Assembly: GCF_900459225.1 (NCBI RefSeq)
Contig: NZ_UHFH01000003.1
Coordinates: forward strand, 1,580,501 to 1,644,500
DNA from: Streptococcus dysgalactiae subsp. dysgalactiae
GTDB taxonomy: Bacteria; Bacillota; Bacilli; Lactobacillales; Streptococcaceae
Reading direction: 5' to 3'
Length of the DNA: 64,000 bases
The notes beneath the pieces were generated by a model. That model saw only the letters and a program-made list of their open reading frames with translations, ran no database searches and was not told the origin of the DNA. This document shows positions 27,264 through 35,264 of the stretch, piece after piece (the stretch's first letter is position 1; every line of letters starts with the position of its first letter). The translations under genes were made by a program, and so were the position numbers.

Positions 27264-27353
27264 TTAATGACATGCAATATTATTTTGTTCACATTTTGCA
27301 TTTACACTTCTGTCACGTTTAGAGTGAGACTTTTTGTTTTCTTTAACTACCAT
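27264..27353 (-). CDS. RiPP precursor peptide with two NxxC motifs
   Basis: A 29-residue peptide starting with ATG at 27353 behind GAGGTG. It begins 16 bases after the radical SAM stop. The leader-like N-terminus is highly charged (MVVKENKKSHSKRDRS) and the C-terminal core reads VNAKCEQNNIACH. This gives Asn-Ala-Lys-Cys and Asn-Ile-Ala-Cys, two NxxC motifs seven residues apart. In streptococcal radical SAM RiPPs an NxxC subfamily is known (from memory) in which the enzyme joins Cys sulphur to the Asn side chain as a beta-thioether. Two stacked rings are therefore predicted. No other cysteines are present. Confidence 0.85.
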   Translation of the reverse strand: MVVKENKKSHSKRDRSVNAKCEQNNIACH

Positions 27354-27369
27354 ATATTATCACCTCTTT

Positions 27370-28659
27370 TCATTCAACATCTAATATATCATTATACTGT
27401 CCGTCTAAGGCGAATAGTGCTAGATTTTCATATATGGTATTTTTCATTGATTCACAAATCCTCTTGAAAGAAACACCATTTATTCGCTTAACCATCGGAC
27501 AATTACCTGATTTACATATTAACAAGTATGGACAGTCTGAACATGAATCATCAACATTAATAACCCATTTATCTATCTTATTTTGATTAACAAAACCAGT
27601 ATTGATATTACCAAAAATATTTTTTTTATCATATAAAGCAACTGTACAAGATTGAACTATCCCATTGACATTAAAAGCGTAATGATTTTTCTTATTGGCA
27701 TAACAACTAAAAAAATGACTAGTATTATATCTAGAGGCAAATAAAGAGTAACCCTCCTTTACTGCTCGTTTTGAAAGTTCAAAAGCAGTACTACGATTTA
27801 CTAAAGTCAAAGAATCCTCTACCCTATCTCCTTTCCCCCAATCTCCTACATTACGGTAAAAAAGTAAAAATCTTTCATCTTCTTTAAAAATCAATCCATC
27901 GTGTTTCAAAAAACTACATATATTGGGATAATTTTCTTTAGTTATATTGAATCTTATAATGCATTCAAAATCTAATTTTGTCTGTCTCATACCAATCAGA
28001 TTTTTTAAAATTCTATCATATGTCCCCTTTCCAGTTCGTGAAATCCTCTGACAATCATGACTTTCCTGATTTCCATCTAAAGTAATCTGATAAGAAGTAA
28101 CTCTTAAATCTGTAACTAGAGTTACAAATTTCTTTTTGTCTAACAAGAATCCATTTGTCGTAAGTGAAGAATCATAATTAACATTATACTTATTACATAA
28201 AGAAATTAACCTTTTACCCAAACTAACTATAGTTTTAAAGCCTAGCAATGGCTCTCCACCAAACCAAGCTACTGTTAAATATTTGAATTGTCCTGTTTTA
28301 ATTTTCTCTTCAACAAAATTAAAAATGGCATTTTCTGTTTCCAAAGACATTGAAATATTGGTAAAGTGCTCATAGCAATACTTACATCTAAAATTACAAT
28401 CTCCATGAGTTAAAACTGTTAGTCCTAATCTTTCTTTATCTGCTTCCAAGATTTGAGTTAAATATTTATCGACTTCATCTTCTTCCAAAAAATAATTATG
28501 TTGTTCTAAATAACTTTCATATTGTTTTTCAGTTTCTTCATCTTCATCTACTTTTTTAATTAGTTCATTAGTTATTAAAAATGAGTCATTGGTTTTTGTA
28601 TTAAAAAATACAGTTCCTTCACTAATATCATAGCTAATAATACGTGGTGACATCTTCAT
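27370..28659 (-). CDS. Radical SAM/SPASM RiPP maturase
   Basis: A 429-residue radical SAM enzyme, starting at ATG 28659 behind AGAGGTG rather than at the upstream ATG. The cluster motif is C-x3-C-x2-C in GDCNFRCKYCYEHF (residues about 88, 92 and 95). The C-terminal SPASM part has cysteines in CYANKK, VQSCTV, CSDCPYLLICKSGNCPM and a late RICES. An acidic N-terminal stretch (residues about 30-75) could be the peptide-binding RRE-like part. It precedes the NxxC peptide and exporter. Expected reaction: thioether crosslinking of the precursor using two auxiliary clusters. Confidence 0.9.
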   Translation of the reverse strand: MKMSPRIISYDISEGTVFFNTKTNDSFLITNELIKKVDEDEETEKQYESYLEQHNYFLEEDEVDKYLTQILEADKERLGLTVLTHGDCNFRCKYCYEHFTNISMSLETENAIFNFVEEKIKTGQFKYLTVAWFGGEPLLGFKTIVSLGKRLISLCNKYNVNYDSSLTTNGFLLDKKKFVTLVTDLRVTSYQITLDGNQESHDCQRISRTGKGTYDRILKNLIGMRQTKLDFECIIRFNITKENYPNICSFLKHDGLIFKEDERFLLFYRNVGDWGKGDRVEDSLTLVNRSTAFELSKRAVKEGYSLFASRYNTSHFFSCYANKKNHYAFNVNGIVQSCTVALYDKKNIFGNINTGFVNQNKIDKWVINVDDSCSDCPYLLICKSGNCPMVKRINGVSFKRICESMKNTIYENLALFALDGQYNDILDVE

Positions 28660-28696
28660 TGCAACACCTCTTTGTCTCATCAATAATTACACTCAC

Positions 28697-28725
28697 ATTA
28701 TAATCCGCTTTCATTTTAGTGTCAA
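28697..28725 (-). promoter_or_regulatory. Consensus sigma-A promoter of RiPP cluster
   Basis: Minus strand: TTGACA (28725-28720), 17-base spacer, TATAAT (28702-28697), both perfect consensus, about 38 bases upstream of the radical SAM start. No Rgg gene or SHP-like peptide lies near, so expression may be constitutive, unlike the quorum-regulated relatives known from streptococci. Confidence 0.8.
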
Positions 28726-28814
28726 GATAATTTTTAATTTTTTGAAATATTATTTAATTTCGCAAGTTGTCAAGTCAAGTGCAACCAGTTCATAGATAAC
28801 TAGAGTTCCAAATG

Positions 28815-28868
28815 TATACTTCTTTTTTACAATGATCAATAGATTGAATATTCTAAAAAAGAAGTATA
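28815..28868. terminator. 14-bp perfect inverted repeat with T-run
   Basis: TATACTTCTTTTTT at 28815-28828 is perfectly inverted at 28855-28868 and followed on the plus strand by TCTTTTTTT. It looks like a strong plus-strand terminator, but no plus-strand gene ends here. It may shield the RiPP promoter from, or mark, the cassette end. It lies just left of the junction box at 28889. Confidence 0.6.
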
Positions 28869-28888
28869 TCTTTTTTTCATAACTTCAT

Positions 28889-29110
28889 TTTTGTTCTAGA
28901 TTTGTTCTAAAAAGTCATACTTTCTATATTTATTTTTAAAAACATAAAATGATAAATCCCTTGATAATACTAGCTATTCTTGTCTATAAATTTTCTTTAT
29001 TATGCTTTTTCTACCTGTAGGGGGCATATAACTATATAAGAAAAAGCCTTTAAATAAAGGCTTTTTTGCTTGTTTAAGGGGGATTTGTCCCATCATTTGT
29101 CCCCGGAATT
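28889..29110. repeat. Cassette junction A (att-like): left box, core, hairpin, right box
   Basis: Left duplicated box TTGTTCTAGATTTGTTCTA at 28891, core CTGTAGGGGGCATATAAC at 29015 (124 bases on), then the hairpin AAAAGCC/GGCTTTT and right duplicated box TTTGTCCC-n4-TTTGTCCCC ending at 29110. The 96 bases 29015-29110 recur without change at 30674-30769. Direct repeats flanking a crossover core are the arm sites expected for a tyrosine integrase. The conserved GATAAATCCCTTGATA at about 28948 recurs at junctions E and F. Confidence 0.75.
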
Positions 29111-29201
29111 TTTTAAAATTTCAATACTAACTTAGAATTAAAATATTCTTAATATATATTACTGTCTATTTATAAACCTTTATATTCAAATCTTGATTTC
29201 T

Positions 29202-29220
29202 TGAAAAGGCAACACTTTTC
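29202..29220. repeat. Solo terminal fragment of the IS3-family element
   Basis: TGAAAAGGCAACACTTTTC is identical to the first 19 bases of IS copy 2 (the right terminal inverted repeat of the element), but no other IS sequence is attached. It is a scar of a lost or recombined copy. Confidence 0.65.
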
Positions 29221-29376
29221 ACTTCCTATATTTTTATTATAACACCAATACTATATAAGTAACACAAATAATATCATTTTAAGATTGCATACAAAAAAGC
29301 TTGCATTTTGAAAATGCAAGCCCATTAAATCAGAAAGTGATATTTTAATTTAAAAAGTAAATCTCTTTTAATCTAA

Positions 29377-29490
29377 TTATTTTTTTGCAAGTAATTTATA
29401 TATTTTTATAAGACAAATTACTGCCGTAATAGCAAGTCCTAAGTACAACAAATTCAATAGTATTCCTAAATATAGCATAAACTCTGCCAT
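29377..29490 (-). CDS. 37-residue single-helix membrane peptide
   Basis: ATG at 29490 stands 5 bases behind a perfect AGGAGG. The product MAEFMLYLGILLNLLYLGLA... is one hydrophobic helix ending in a basic tail (KIYKLLAKK). It follows the secreted 242-residue protein by 24 bases in the same direction. A role as immunity peptide for that protein is possible but unproven. Its core LNLLYLGLAIT closely resembles the core of the 25-residue peptide at 53.1 kb. Confidence 0.65.
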   Translation of the reverse strand: MAEFMLYLGILLNLLYLGLAITAVICLIKIYKLLAKK

Positions 29491-29514
29491 AATAACCTCC
29501 TGACTAATCTCTAA

Positions 29515-30243
29515 TTAAAAATTAGTATCCAACCAAAAAGTATCATTACCAACTCTGAAATACAGATGTTTTGTAGAAGTTCCTGAAGGAAGTCCTAATC
29601 CTGGAGAGACAGTCCATTGACCTTTTATACCACCATACGCTGAAGCTCCAGGTGCCTCACTAGCTCTAAATACACCATTAGCTAAAAAAGCCCAACTTCC
29701 TGCTCCATTAACTGTGGCACCATATACTCTATCAAGCCTGTCATACCCACCTTGAACCTTCTGAAAATCTACGTAATAAGTTGCTTGTAAACCTACTAAT
29801 CCTGCATTCCCTGAAACAAGCATTCCTTTACATACACTGTAACCAGATCCTGAAGACCATGTTCCACCACTTGTACCTGCAGATCTAGCAAGAAGTTTCT
29901 CTGGTCTTATAGTTTCCATAATAGTATCTTTATCAAGCAAATTTCCATTATCATCATAAAATTCTGCTTGCGAAAAGTCAAATCTGACCGTAGTATAATT
30001 TTCATCATTATGAGATGATAAAGAACGTGCATAGGAAGCAATATTATTCGTTTCCTGTTGAGTGACAAACTCTATAACATATGGAGATATTTTTTCGGAT
30101 GAAATAACTATATTTGAAGTTTGAGAGCTATCGTTAGAATTTACCACTTCATTAGCGTTTACTGAATGAATACTTGAATTCTCTGTAACTAAGAAGCTCA
30201 TCCCAACTATACAAGCAGCCAGTATAACTTTTGTCTTTTTCAT
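29515..30243 (-). CDS. Secreted protein of unknown function (242 aa), candidate bacteriocin/toxin
   Basis: A signal peptide ends near residue 30 (SVNANE). A Ser/Asn-rich propeptide-like stretch follows to about residue 125, then a Gly/aromatic-rich domain of about 115 residues (GGTWSSGSGYSVCKG, ATYYVDFQKVQGGYDRLD, GGIKGQWTV, YFRVGNDTFWLDTNF). There is no wall anchor, so it is secreted. I do not recognise it with confidence; the C-terminal part may belong to a DUF5626-like group. It is the only sizeable gene between junctions A and B, paired with a 37-residue membrane peptide, which suggests an antagonistic factor with immunity. Confidence 0.7.
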   Translation of the reverse strand: MKKTKVILAACIVGMSFLVTENSSIHSVNANEVVNSNDSSQTSNIVISSEKISPYVIEFVTQQETNNIASYARSLSSHNDENYTTVRFDFSQAEFYDDNGNLLDKDTIMETIRPEKLLARSAGTSGGTWSSGSGYSVCKGMLVSGNAGLVGLQATYYVDFQKVQGGYDRLDRVYGATVNGAGSWAFLANGVFRASEAPGASAYGGIKGQWTVSPGLGLPSGTSTKHLYFRVGNDTFWLDTNF

Positions 30244-30549
30244 AATTATCCTTCTTCTCCAAAATAAAAATTAAAATATTACTTTAATATAATTATACAC
30301 CATATCTCCTCTGAAAGGAAGCGCTTTCTTTATAGCTCCATATACTCTTCGTTTGAAAATCCTACATAATTTTCACAATAAAATAATTTAACTTAAGTAA
30401 CCTATTTTATTCAAAAAACTATTCTAAATTTAGATAATAGTATAGAATTATTAAGCCATTAATTACAATTTCTTTTAGCATCTAAACTCTATAAATATAC
30501 AAGAATAGCAATTATTTACTAATAATTATGTTCCCGAATTTTTATTATT

Positions 30550-30769
30550 TTGCCCACCTTTTGCCCACCAAAATTTTATTTTATGACTTTACTTAACATT
30601 AATTATTGACTTAGAACACCCTTAAATATCTGGTAACATCACTTATCACATTTTATCTTACCTTAGTTTTATCCTGTAGGGGGCATATAACTATATAAGA
30701 AAAAGCCTTTAAATAAAGGCTTTTTTGCTTGTTTAAGGGGGATTTGTCCCATCATTTGTCCCCGGAATT
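30550..30769. repeat. Cassette junction B (att-like)
   Basis: Left duplicated box TTGCCCACC-TT-TTGCCCACC at 30550, core CTGTAGGGGGCATATAAC at 30674 (124 bases on), then the same hairpin and right box as junction A. The core-to-right-box stretch is a perfect 96-base copy of junction A. The left box differs in sequence from A, meaning the neighbouring cassette end came from an element with another arm-site specificity. No gene is seen in 30244-30549. Confidence 0.75.
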
Positions 30770-31280
30770 ATTTATTATATTTTTTGATGTCAAATTGAAA
30801 ATCTGATATTTTCTGACGTTCAATTACTTCAAAATTTTCTTTTTGAAAATCTTTACGAATGGTAATTGAGTTTAAGCAATCAAAGCCTAACTCTCTATAT
30901 AATTTCATTGCTTTCAAATTTCTTGAAGCCACTTCTAGATACAAAGATTCCGAGTATTGTTTTACTTTATCTTCTAATATATTGATGACTTGTGTTCCTA
31001 GTCCTCTATTTTGAAATTGCTCATCTATAAACAAATCTTCTAACCAATCAATTTTAGCACCTCTATTTCCTAATCTTGCAAAACCAATATAGTGATTTTG
31101 AAATTTAACTAGATAGAAAAGATTTCCTTCACTTTGCCAATCCTTGAAGTCTTCCTTACCCTCTTCGTCCGTTTGAATATAGTTACTATGAATCTTCCAA
31201 AAACTTTTTATCAGTTCACAGGCATGATCAATAAAACCTTGATTAGATTGAAGATTTACTTCAATTAATTCAAGTGACAT
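30768..31280 (-). CDS. GNAT-family N-acetyltransferase
   Basis: A 170-residue acetyltransferase with the acetyl-CoA motif around residues 88-105 (LFIDEQFQNRGLGTQVINIL; Q/RxxGxG/A) and the downstream YLEVASRNLKAMKLYRELGF typical of GNATs. The substrate is unknown; aminoglycoside, streptothricin or peptide acetylation are all possible. The stop codon lies inside the end of the junction B repeat, so the integration site directly abuts the gene. The acidic N-terminus is complete and there is a GAGGTG-type ribosome binding site. Confidence 0.8.
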   Translation of the reverse strand: MSLELIEVNLQSNQGFIDHACELIKSFWKIHSNYIQTDEEGKEDFKDWQSEGNLFYLVKFQNHYIGFARLGNRGAKIDWLEDLFIDEQFQNRGLGTQVINILEDKVKQYSESLYLEVASRNLKAMKLYRELGFDCLNSITIRKDFQKENFEVIERQKISDFQFDIKKYNK

Positions 31281-31297
31281 GTGAGCACCTCTCTGTA

Positions 31298-31678
31298 TTA
31301 TATGATGATTTCTATATTTTTCTTTCCACTTTCATTAAACTCAATTTTAACGACCCACGGAAATTCATGTTTGTATTTATCAAACATATCAAACTTAAAG
31401 TCTTCTTGATAATAATTAATTATTGTTGATAAAGCTGTTCCATGTGTTCCTATTACAACTGTTTCATTTCTTGAAGTTGCTAAAATAGAATTTAATGCTT
31501 CAATATTTCTTTCTTGAACTTCTCTTAAACTTTCACCATTCGGCAACTTAAAATTAAAGTCTTCCCATTGTTTTCGTGCCATTTCATTGAAATTATCAAT
31601 CCATCCATTAGAGAGTTTTCGCTCTCTTAATCCATCAGTTCTTATGATTTGTTTATTCTTACTAACTGCTAATGGTTC
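31298..31678 (-). pseudogene. Histidine phosphatase (phosphoglycerate mutase-like), N-terminally truncated
   Basis: In frame from about 31678 the sequence reads through RTDGLRERKLSNGWIDNFNE into LPNGESLREVQERN and VVIGTHGTALST, the second half of the histidine phosphatase fold. The N-terminal RHG catalytic motif is absent. The upstream part has been replaced by the start of an aminoglycoside nucleotidyltransferase-like gene at 31669-31755. A 94-residue product from ATG 31582 cannot be a working phosphatase. Confidence 0.75.
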
Positions 31679-31755
31679 AATAGTACATCTTCGATTCTTT
31701 TATCTCGATTTGCTATGTTTAAAACCAAATTATATATTTCTTGCTCATCTCTCAT
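31669..31755 (-). pseudogene. 5' fragment of an aadE-like aminoglycoside nucleotidyltransferase gene
   Basis: ATG at 31755 behind AGGAGG opens a frame MRDEQEIYNLVLNIANRDKR that strongly resembles the N-terminus of ANT(6)/AadE-type streptomycin adenylyltransferases (MRxExEMxxLVLxxAxxDER). It breaks off after about 27 residues, just before the GSR catalytic motif. It is fused to the phosphatase remnant, so only promoter and start survive. Confidence 0.55.
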
Positions 31756-31860
31756 AATGGCTACCTCCTACTTCACTTTATATTACCATATTTTTTCTAA
31801 TATCTTTATACTATCCTTGTATTTTTCTACAAGTATGTAGTCACAAACTTAAATTAACAT

Positions 31861-32070
31861 TGAAATACCTTTATGCCCACCAAAGAATCAAATTTTTTAT
31901 ATTTCTGAACATCAGATTACGATTCAAAAATTTTTTTAAAAAACTAATATCATAATTTTCCATACTTTAAAGATCTTTGGTTTCATCTTGTAGAGGATAT
32001 CCGTACTATAAAAAAAAAGCCTTTGTTAAGGCTTTTTTGATTATCTAAAGAGAATTTGTCCCCCAAATGA
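31861..32070. repeat. Cassette junction C (att-like, decayed)
   Basis: A single left box TATGCCCACC (31872-31881) with a degenerate partner at 31861, a core TTGTAGAGGATATCCG at 31988, a hairpin AAAAAAGCC/GGCTTTTTT and one right box TTTGTCCCCC. Spacing from left box to core (about 115-127 bases) matches the other junctions, but the core G-run and second copies are mutated. Between 31756 and 31860 I see no gene. Confidence 0.6.
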
Positions 32071-32093
32071 ATACAATGCTATTAATATGTTTT

Positions 32094-32423
32094 TTAATAA
32101 ATTAATTGATGAATCATAGCAATTAAAAATACAAGGACTATCAATGCTACTATTTGAAAAAATCTAATTTCTTGCCAACTTAAAATAGGTGAATCTTCTA
32201 ATCCATTTTTCTTCCTTTTAAATTTAAAAAATGAAATCCCAATTTCTCCTACTATGATAGTAAAAATTGAAAATACAAATAAAGATATTTTATTACCATA
32301 TCTATCAGGCAAACCATTATTAAAATGAACAATGATCTTCTTCGGTGAAAAAATATATAAAATGAGTGTTAGGGAGATAATAAATATATATATCGCTCTA
32401 ATATATAACCTTAACTTTTTCAT
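32094..32423 (-). CDS. SdpI/DUF1648-like membrane protein
   Basis: A 109-residue membrane protein with helices near residues 7-26, 46-65 and 85-107 and the loop PKKIIVHFNNGLPDRYGNK, which matches the DUF1648 P-x2-I-x2-HF-x2-G-x2-D motif of SdpI-like proteins. Homologues give immunity to secreted peptide toxins in Bacillus. It begins the cargo between junctions C and D, next to a radical SAM remnant, so an immunity role is plausible. Confidence 0.65.
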   Translation of the reverse strand: MKKLRLYIRAIYIFIISLTLILYIFSPKKIIVHFNNGLPDRYGNKISLFVFSIFTIIVGEIGISFFKFKRKKNGLEDSPILSWQEIRFFQIVALIVLVFLIAMIHQLIY

Positions 32424-32451
32424 TAATAGTCCTCTTTCTTAATTAACTTTC

Positions 32452-32821
32452 TTAATTAACTTGCAAGAAACCATTTTTTGATTTGGATTTGAACCATTGG
32501 ATCTTTTCACTAAACTCATTATCAATTTCTTTATTAATTTTCAAGTAATTTTCACTTATTATTTTTCTTACCCGCTCATTATTATATAAGTATGCACAAT
32601 ACATACAGCTATGAGAAAACTTGGGGATTTCAATTGAGAAAATCATTATATTGCTTAAAATATGATTCGCTTAAGGAAATGCTATTTATATTTCCTAAAT
32701 GCATAGATGGTATATATCTCATTGTTAACCCACAACAACCTATGTATTCACCCTTGGGATCTACTCCAATAAAAGTAAATAAATTATCACAACCCTTCTG
32801 TAAATCAGGATTATTTAACAC
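32452..32821 (-). pseudogene. SPASM-domain remnant of a second radical SAM peptide maturase
   Basis: Two overlapping frames (32630-32821 and 32452-32646) carry CDNLFTFIGVDPKGEYIGCC...MRYIPSMHLGNI and then PKFSHSCMYCAYLYNNERVR. Together they look like the C-terminal SPASM part of a radical SAM enzyme broken by a frameshift near 32640. The catalytic CxxxCxxC barrel is missing on the upstream side, where the 139-residue gene stands. It shows that a second peptide-modification cluster once occupied this cassette. Confidence 0.6.
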
Positions 32822-32839
32822 AAAGTATTATTCTTTTAA

Positions 32840-33259
32840 TTACATAACTAATATAACTTTTTTACATTCTAAATAATCTTCATAAAGTTTTGTTGAAATT
32901 ACACCATCTTTTAAGAGTTCGTGTAACATTGCTTCGTTTTGGAATGGTTGGTGAACCAGATTATAAAAATATCTATCTTCATTTAATACTTTATTAAAGT
33001 CACATTTTGGAGCGATATATTTTTCTATTATTTCATCAGTATATAGATCTATATTTTCGAGGCAACTTTCATAAATACCTTTTAATACTAATTTGAAAGT
33101 TTCAATTTTATTTTTTTCTTTTTCAAGTTGTTCATGATCGATAAGAATAAATGTAGTTACATATAAAACAATTATAATTAGTATACTTAGCACATCTAAA
33201 TTTATTTTATTTATATTTAAACCTATTTTTGATAGTAAATTCAAGTAATCTAAAAGCAA
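32840..33259 (-). CDS. Membrane-anchored protein of unknown function (139 aa)
   Basis: Not recognised. One hydrophobic segment (about residues 22-42) is followed by a charged, helical cytoplasmic part with YIAPKCDFNKVL. The gene is intact, same strand as its neighbours, 18 bases upstream of the radical SAM remnant. A role with that lost system is possible. Confidence 0.6.
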   Translation of the reverse strand: MLLDYLNLLSKIGLNINKINLDVLSILIIIVLYVTTFILIDHEQLEKEKNKIETFKLVLKGIYESCLENIDLYTDEIIEKYIAPKCDFNKVLNEDRYFYNLVHQPFQNEAMLHELLKDGVISTKLYEDYLECKKVILVM

Positions 33260-33555
33260 ATAGATTACTAATGTAACTAATAAACATAAAAATTTTTTCT
33301 ATTACCCATTTCTACCTTTTCCTAAATGCAAAAATAATAGTTAATACCTACTTTAAAAATATTTTTTAATCCCCGCAAATTATACTTCTAAGTAATATCA
33401 GATAAAAGCATGTCTACTTCTTTGATAGTCTCAATTAATTTTCACCTTCACCACGTAAATCAAAATGATAGTATCTTAGAACTAACTATTCCTCTGTCTG
33501 ACATTTTTACTTAATTATAGCATCCAATTATATATAATCATATAATTTATAAAAA

Positions 33556-33768
33556 TTTGTCCCCATTTTGTTCCACATTATTTTTCTATAATTTTTCAAA
33601 ATTTTAGCAAAATAAAAAACCTTTAAACTCAGCATTCTTGATTATTTTTATCACAAAAATTTGTAGGAAATCGTTGTAGGGGGCATTAAACTATACAAGA
33701 AAAAGCCTTTAAATAAAGGCTTTTTTGCTTGTCTGGTGGGGATTTGTCCCTACACTTGTTCTCGAAAG
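33556..33768. repeat. Cassette junction D (att-like)
   Basis: Left duplicated box TTTGTCCCC-n4-TTGTTCCAC at 33556, core TTGTAGGGGGCATTAAAC at 33674 (118 bases on), hairpin AAAAGCC/GGCTTTT and right box TTTGTCCC-n5-CTTGTTCTC ending near 33768. The left box here resembles the right boxes of A and B, and the second right-box half resembles the left boxes of A and E, i.e. hybrid arm sites. No gene is seen in 33260-33555 or 33769-33920. Confidence 0.7.
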
Positions 33769-33920
33769 ATGAAAACTTTTTATTTGACCAAATTAGTCAA
33801 ATCTCGTAAATATTTTAATCATTTAACTTCGTTATCTTATCATACTTTATCAGCAGTTCAAACGATCAGTTTTCAAAAAATTAACTCAAATTATATAAAC
33901 CGTTCTAAATGAGATACCTG

Positions 33921-35264
33921 TTATTTTTTGAAAATCATTTTAACAACAGCACCTGTCTTCAAATTTTCATTTAAATTGTTAATTCTTAAGATTCCATTAT
34001 TTTCTTCAACGATATTATTTACAATGTATAAACCAACTCCATTTACTGAACAATTGCTATTTTTACTTGTTACATATTTTTGTGTTGCACTAGCTAAAAT
34101 ATTATCGTCAAAACCAGGTCCCTCATCTGAAATGGTAATTGTATATTTGTCTTTAGAATCAGAAAATGAAGCTATAATTTTAGATCTTTCTTGTGAATTC
34201 TCAACTGCATTAACGATAATATTTTGTAATGCCACTGAAATTTCTTCTTTATCCAGTTTAATGGAACTAATATCTTTATTTATAATATAAAGTTGTCTAT
34301 TATAGGCTAAACAAATATTTTTAAGTATCGAAAGCCAATAATCTAAAGTTCCATCATCTAATGCTTGTTTTTCTGTTTTAGTGTTTTCAGAGTACTGACT
34401 TAGTTTATCAATATATTTTTCAAGCCTATTCACTCCACTCTCTATTTGCAGGATATACTCATTAGAATGGTAATTGGTTTCTTCCTTAAAAAGTTCAATA
34501 TTTCCTTTTATTAAAGTAATCGGAGTGCGAACATCATGTGTGACGGAATCGATTAAATCTTTTTGTTTTTCTTGCATATCCCACTGAATTTGTAGTGACG
34601 ACTTGAAACTATTTGCTAGTCTATCTAAAGACTCCAATACATTATTTATTTCTTTATATCTGGAACTTTCTCTAGGAAAATCCAATTTCATCTCTTGTAT
34701 ATATGAGTTAGCAGATGAAATTTTTTGTATCTCTCTAAGTAATAAATTATAAAATCTACTGATAATAATCATAAAACCTATTCCCCAGATAACTAATAGA
34801 GCGAATAAGTAGAATATTTCGAAGTTGCCAACGATACTATATAGCCTCTCGGAGACTGGGATTACTGTTATTCTATAACTAATGATAAGTTCTTGATTTC
34901 CTGTTGAAAAATATCTAAAAATTTTGTTACCAATAATATCATTAGTTCTTGATTCACCATTCTTTTTAGCACTTTTTTCTAAGTGTTTGTACTTTTTAGC
35001 GATGGTTGACTTAATCACTCTATGATCTTCAATAAATGTATAGTCATAATAATATGGTATATCCTCAATATTTAATTTAGATTGTTTAAACTTTTTCTCA
35101 ATTTGTATTGAATTTTTTTCTGAATAATTAGCAGGATATAATATCTTATTATATATAAGACTATTAAGCAGTAAATAAGCAAATATAATAATGAAAAATG
35201 TGTAAATTAATTCATAAATAGAAAATTTAGCTATTAAATATTTTAACCCTTTTCTATTTCCCAC
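33921..35264 (-). CDS. Sensor histidine kinase of lantibiotic-immunity type system
   Basis: A 447-residue kinase with two membrane helices (about residues 14-35 and 147-168) bracketing an extracellular sensor part. The dimerisation box is DSVTHDVRTPITL (phosphorylatable His near 241), and N, G1 and G2 boxes are near NIIVNAVENS, ISDEGPGFDD and NGVGLYIV. It overlaps the response regulator by 22 bases. The layout with LanFEG resembles the SalK/ScnK or NisK-type two-component systems that control lantibiotic self-protection. A decayed copy of its 3' end lies at 48889-49118. Confidence 0.88.
   Translation of the reverse strand: MGNRKGLKYLIAKFSIYELIYTFFIIIFAYLLLNSLIYNKILYPANYSEKNSIQIEKKFKQSKLNIEDIPYYYDYTFIEDHRVIKSTIAKKYKHLEKSAKKNGESRTNDIIGNKIFRYFSTGNQELIISYRITVIPVSERLYSIVGNFEIFYLFALLVIWGIGFMIIISRFYNLLLREIQKISSANSYIQEMKLDFPRESSRYKEINNVLESLDRLANSFKSSLQIQWDMQEKQKDLIDSVTHDVRTPITLIKGNIELFKEETNYHSNEYILQIESGVNRLEKYIDKLSQYSENTKTEKQALDDGTLDYWLSILKNICLAYNRQLYIINKDISSIKLDKEEISVALQNIIVNAVENSQERSKIIASFSDSKDKYTITISDEGPGFDDNILASATQKYVTSKNSNCSVNGVGLYIVNNIVEENNGILRINNLNENLKTGAVVKMIFKK

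Noticed and set aside
27204..27467. 87-codon plus-strand frame across the RiPP precursor
   Set aside because: It is antisense to the precursor and enzyme end, with no ribosome binding site; the minus-strand 29-residue peptide has the better evidence.
28660..28890. SHP pheromone and Rgg regulator for the RiPP cluster
   Set aside because: No short hydrophobic peptide frame and no Rgg-type gene is visible upstream. The promoter is a plain consensus.
29015..29110. Junction hairpins as ordinary gene terminators only
   Set aside because: Terminators would not keep duplicated boxes at a fixed 118-127 bases on the far side of the core, nor recur as a perfect 96-base copy without a gene. The hairpin may still terminate transcription as a second role.
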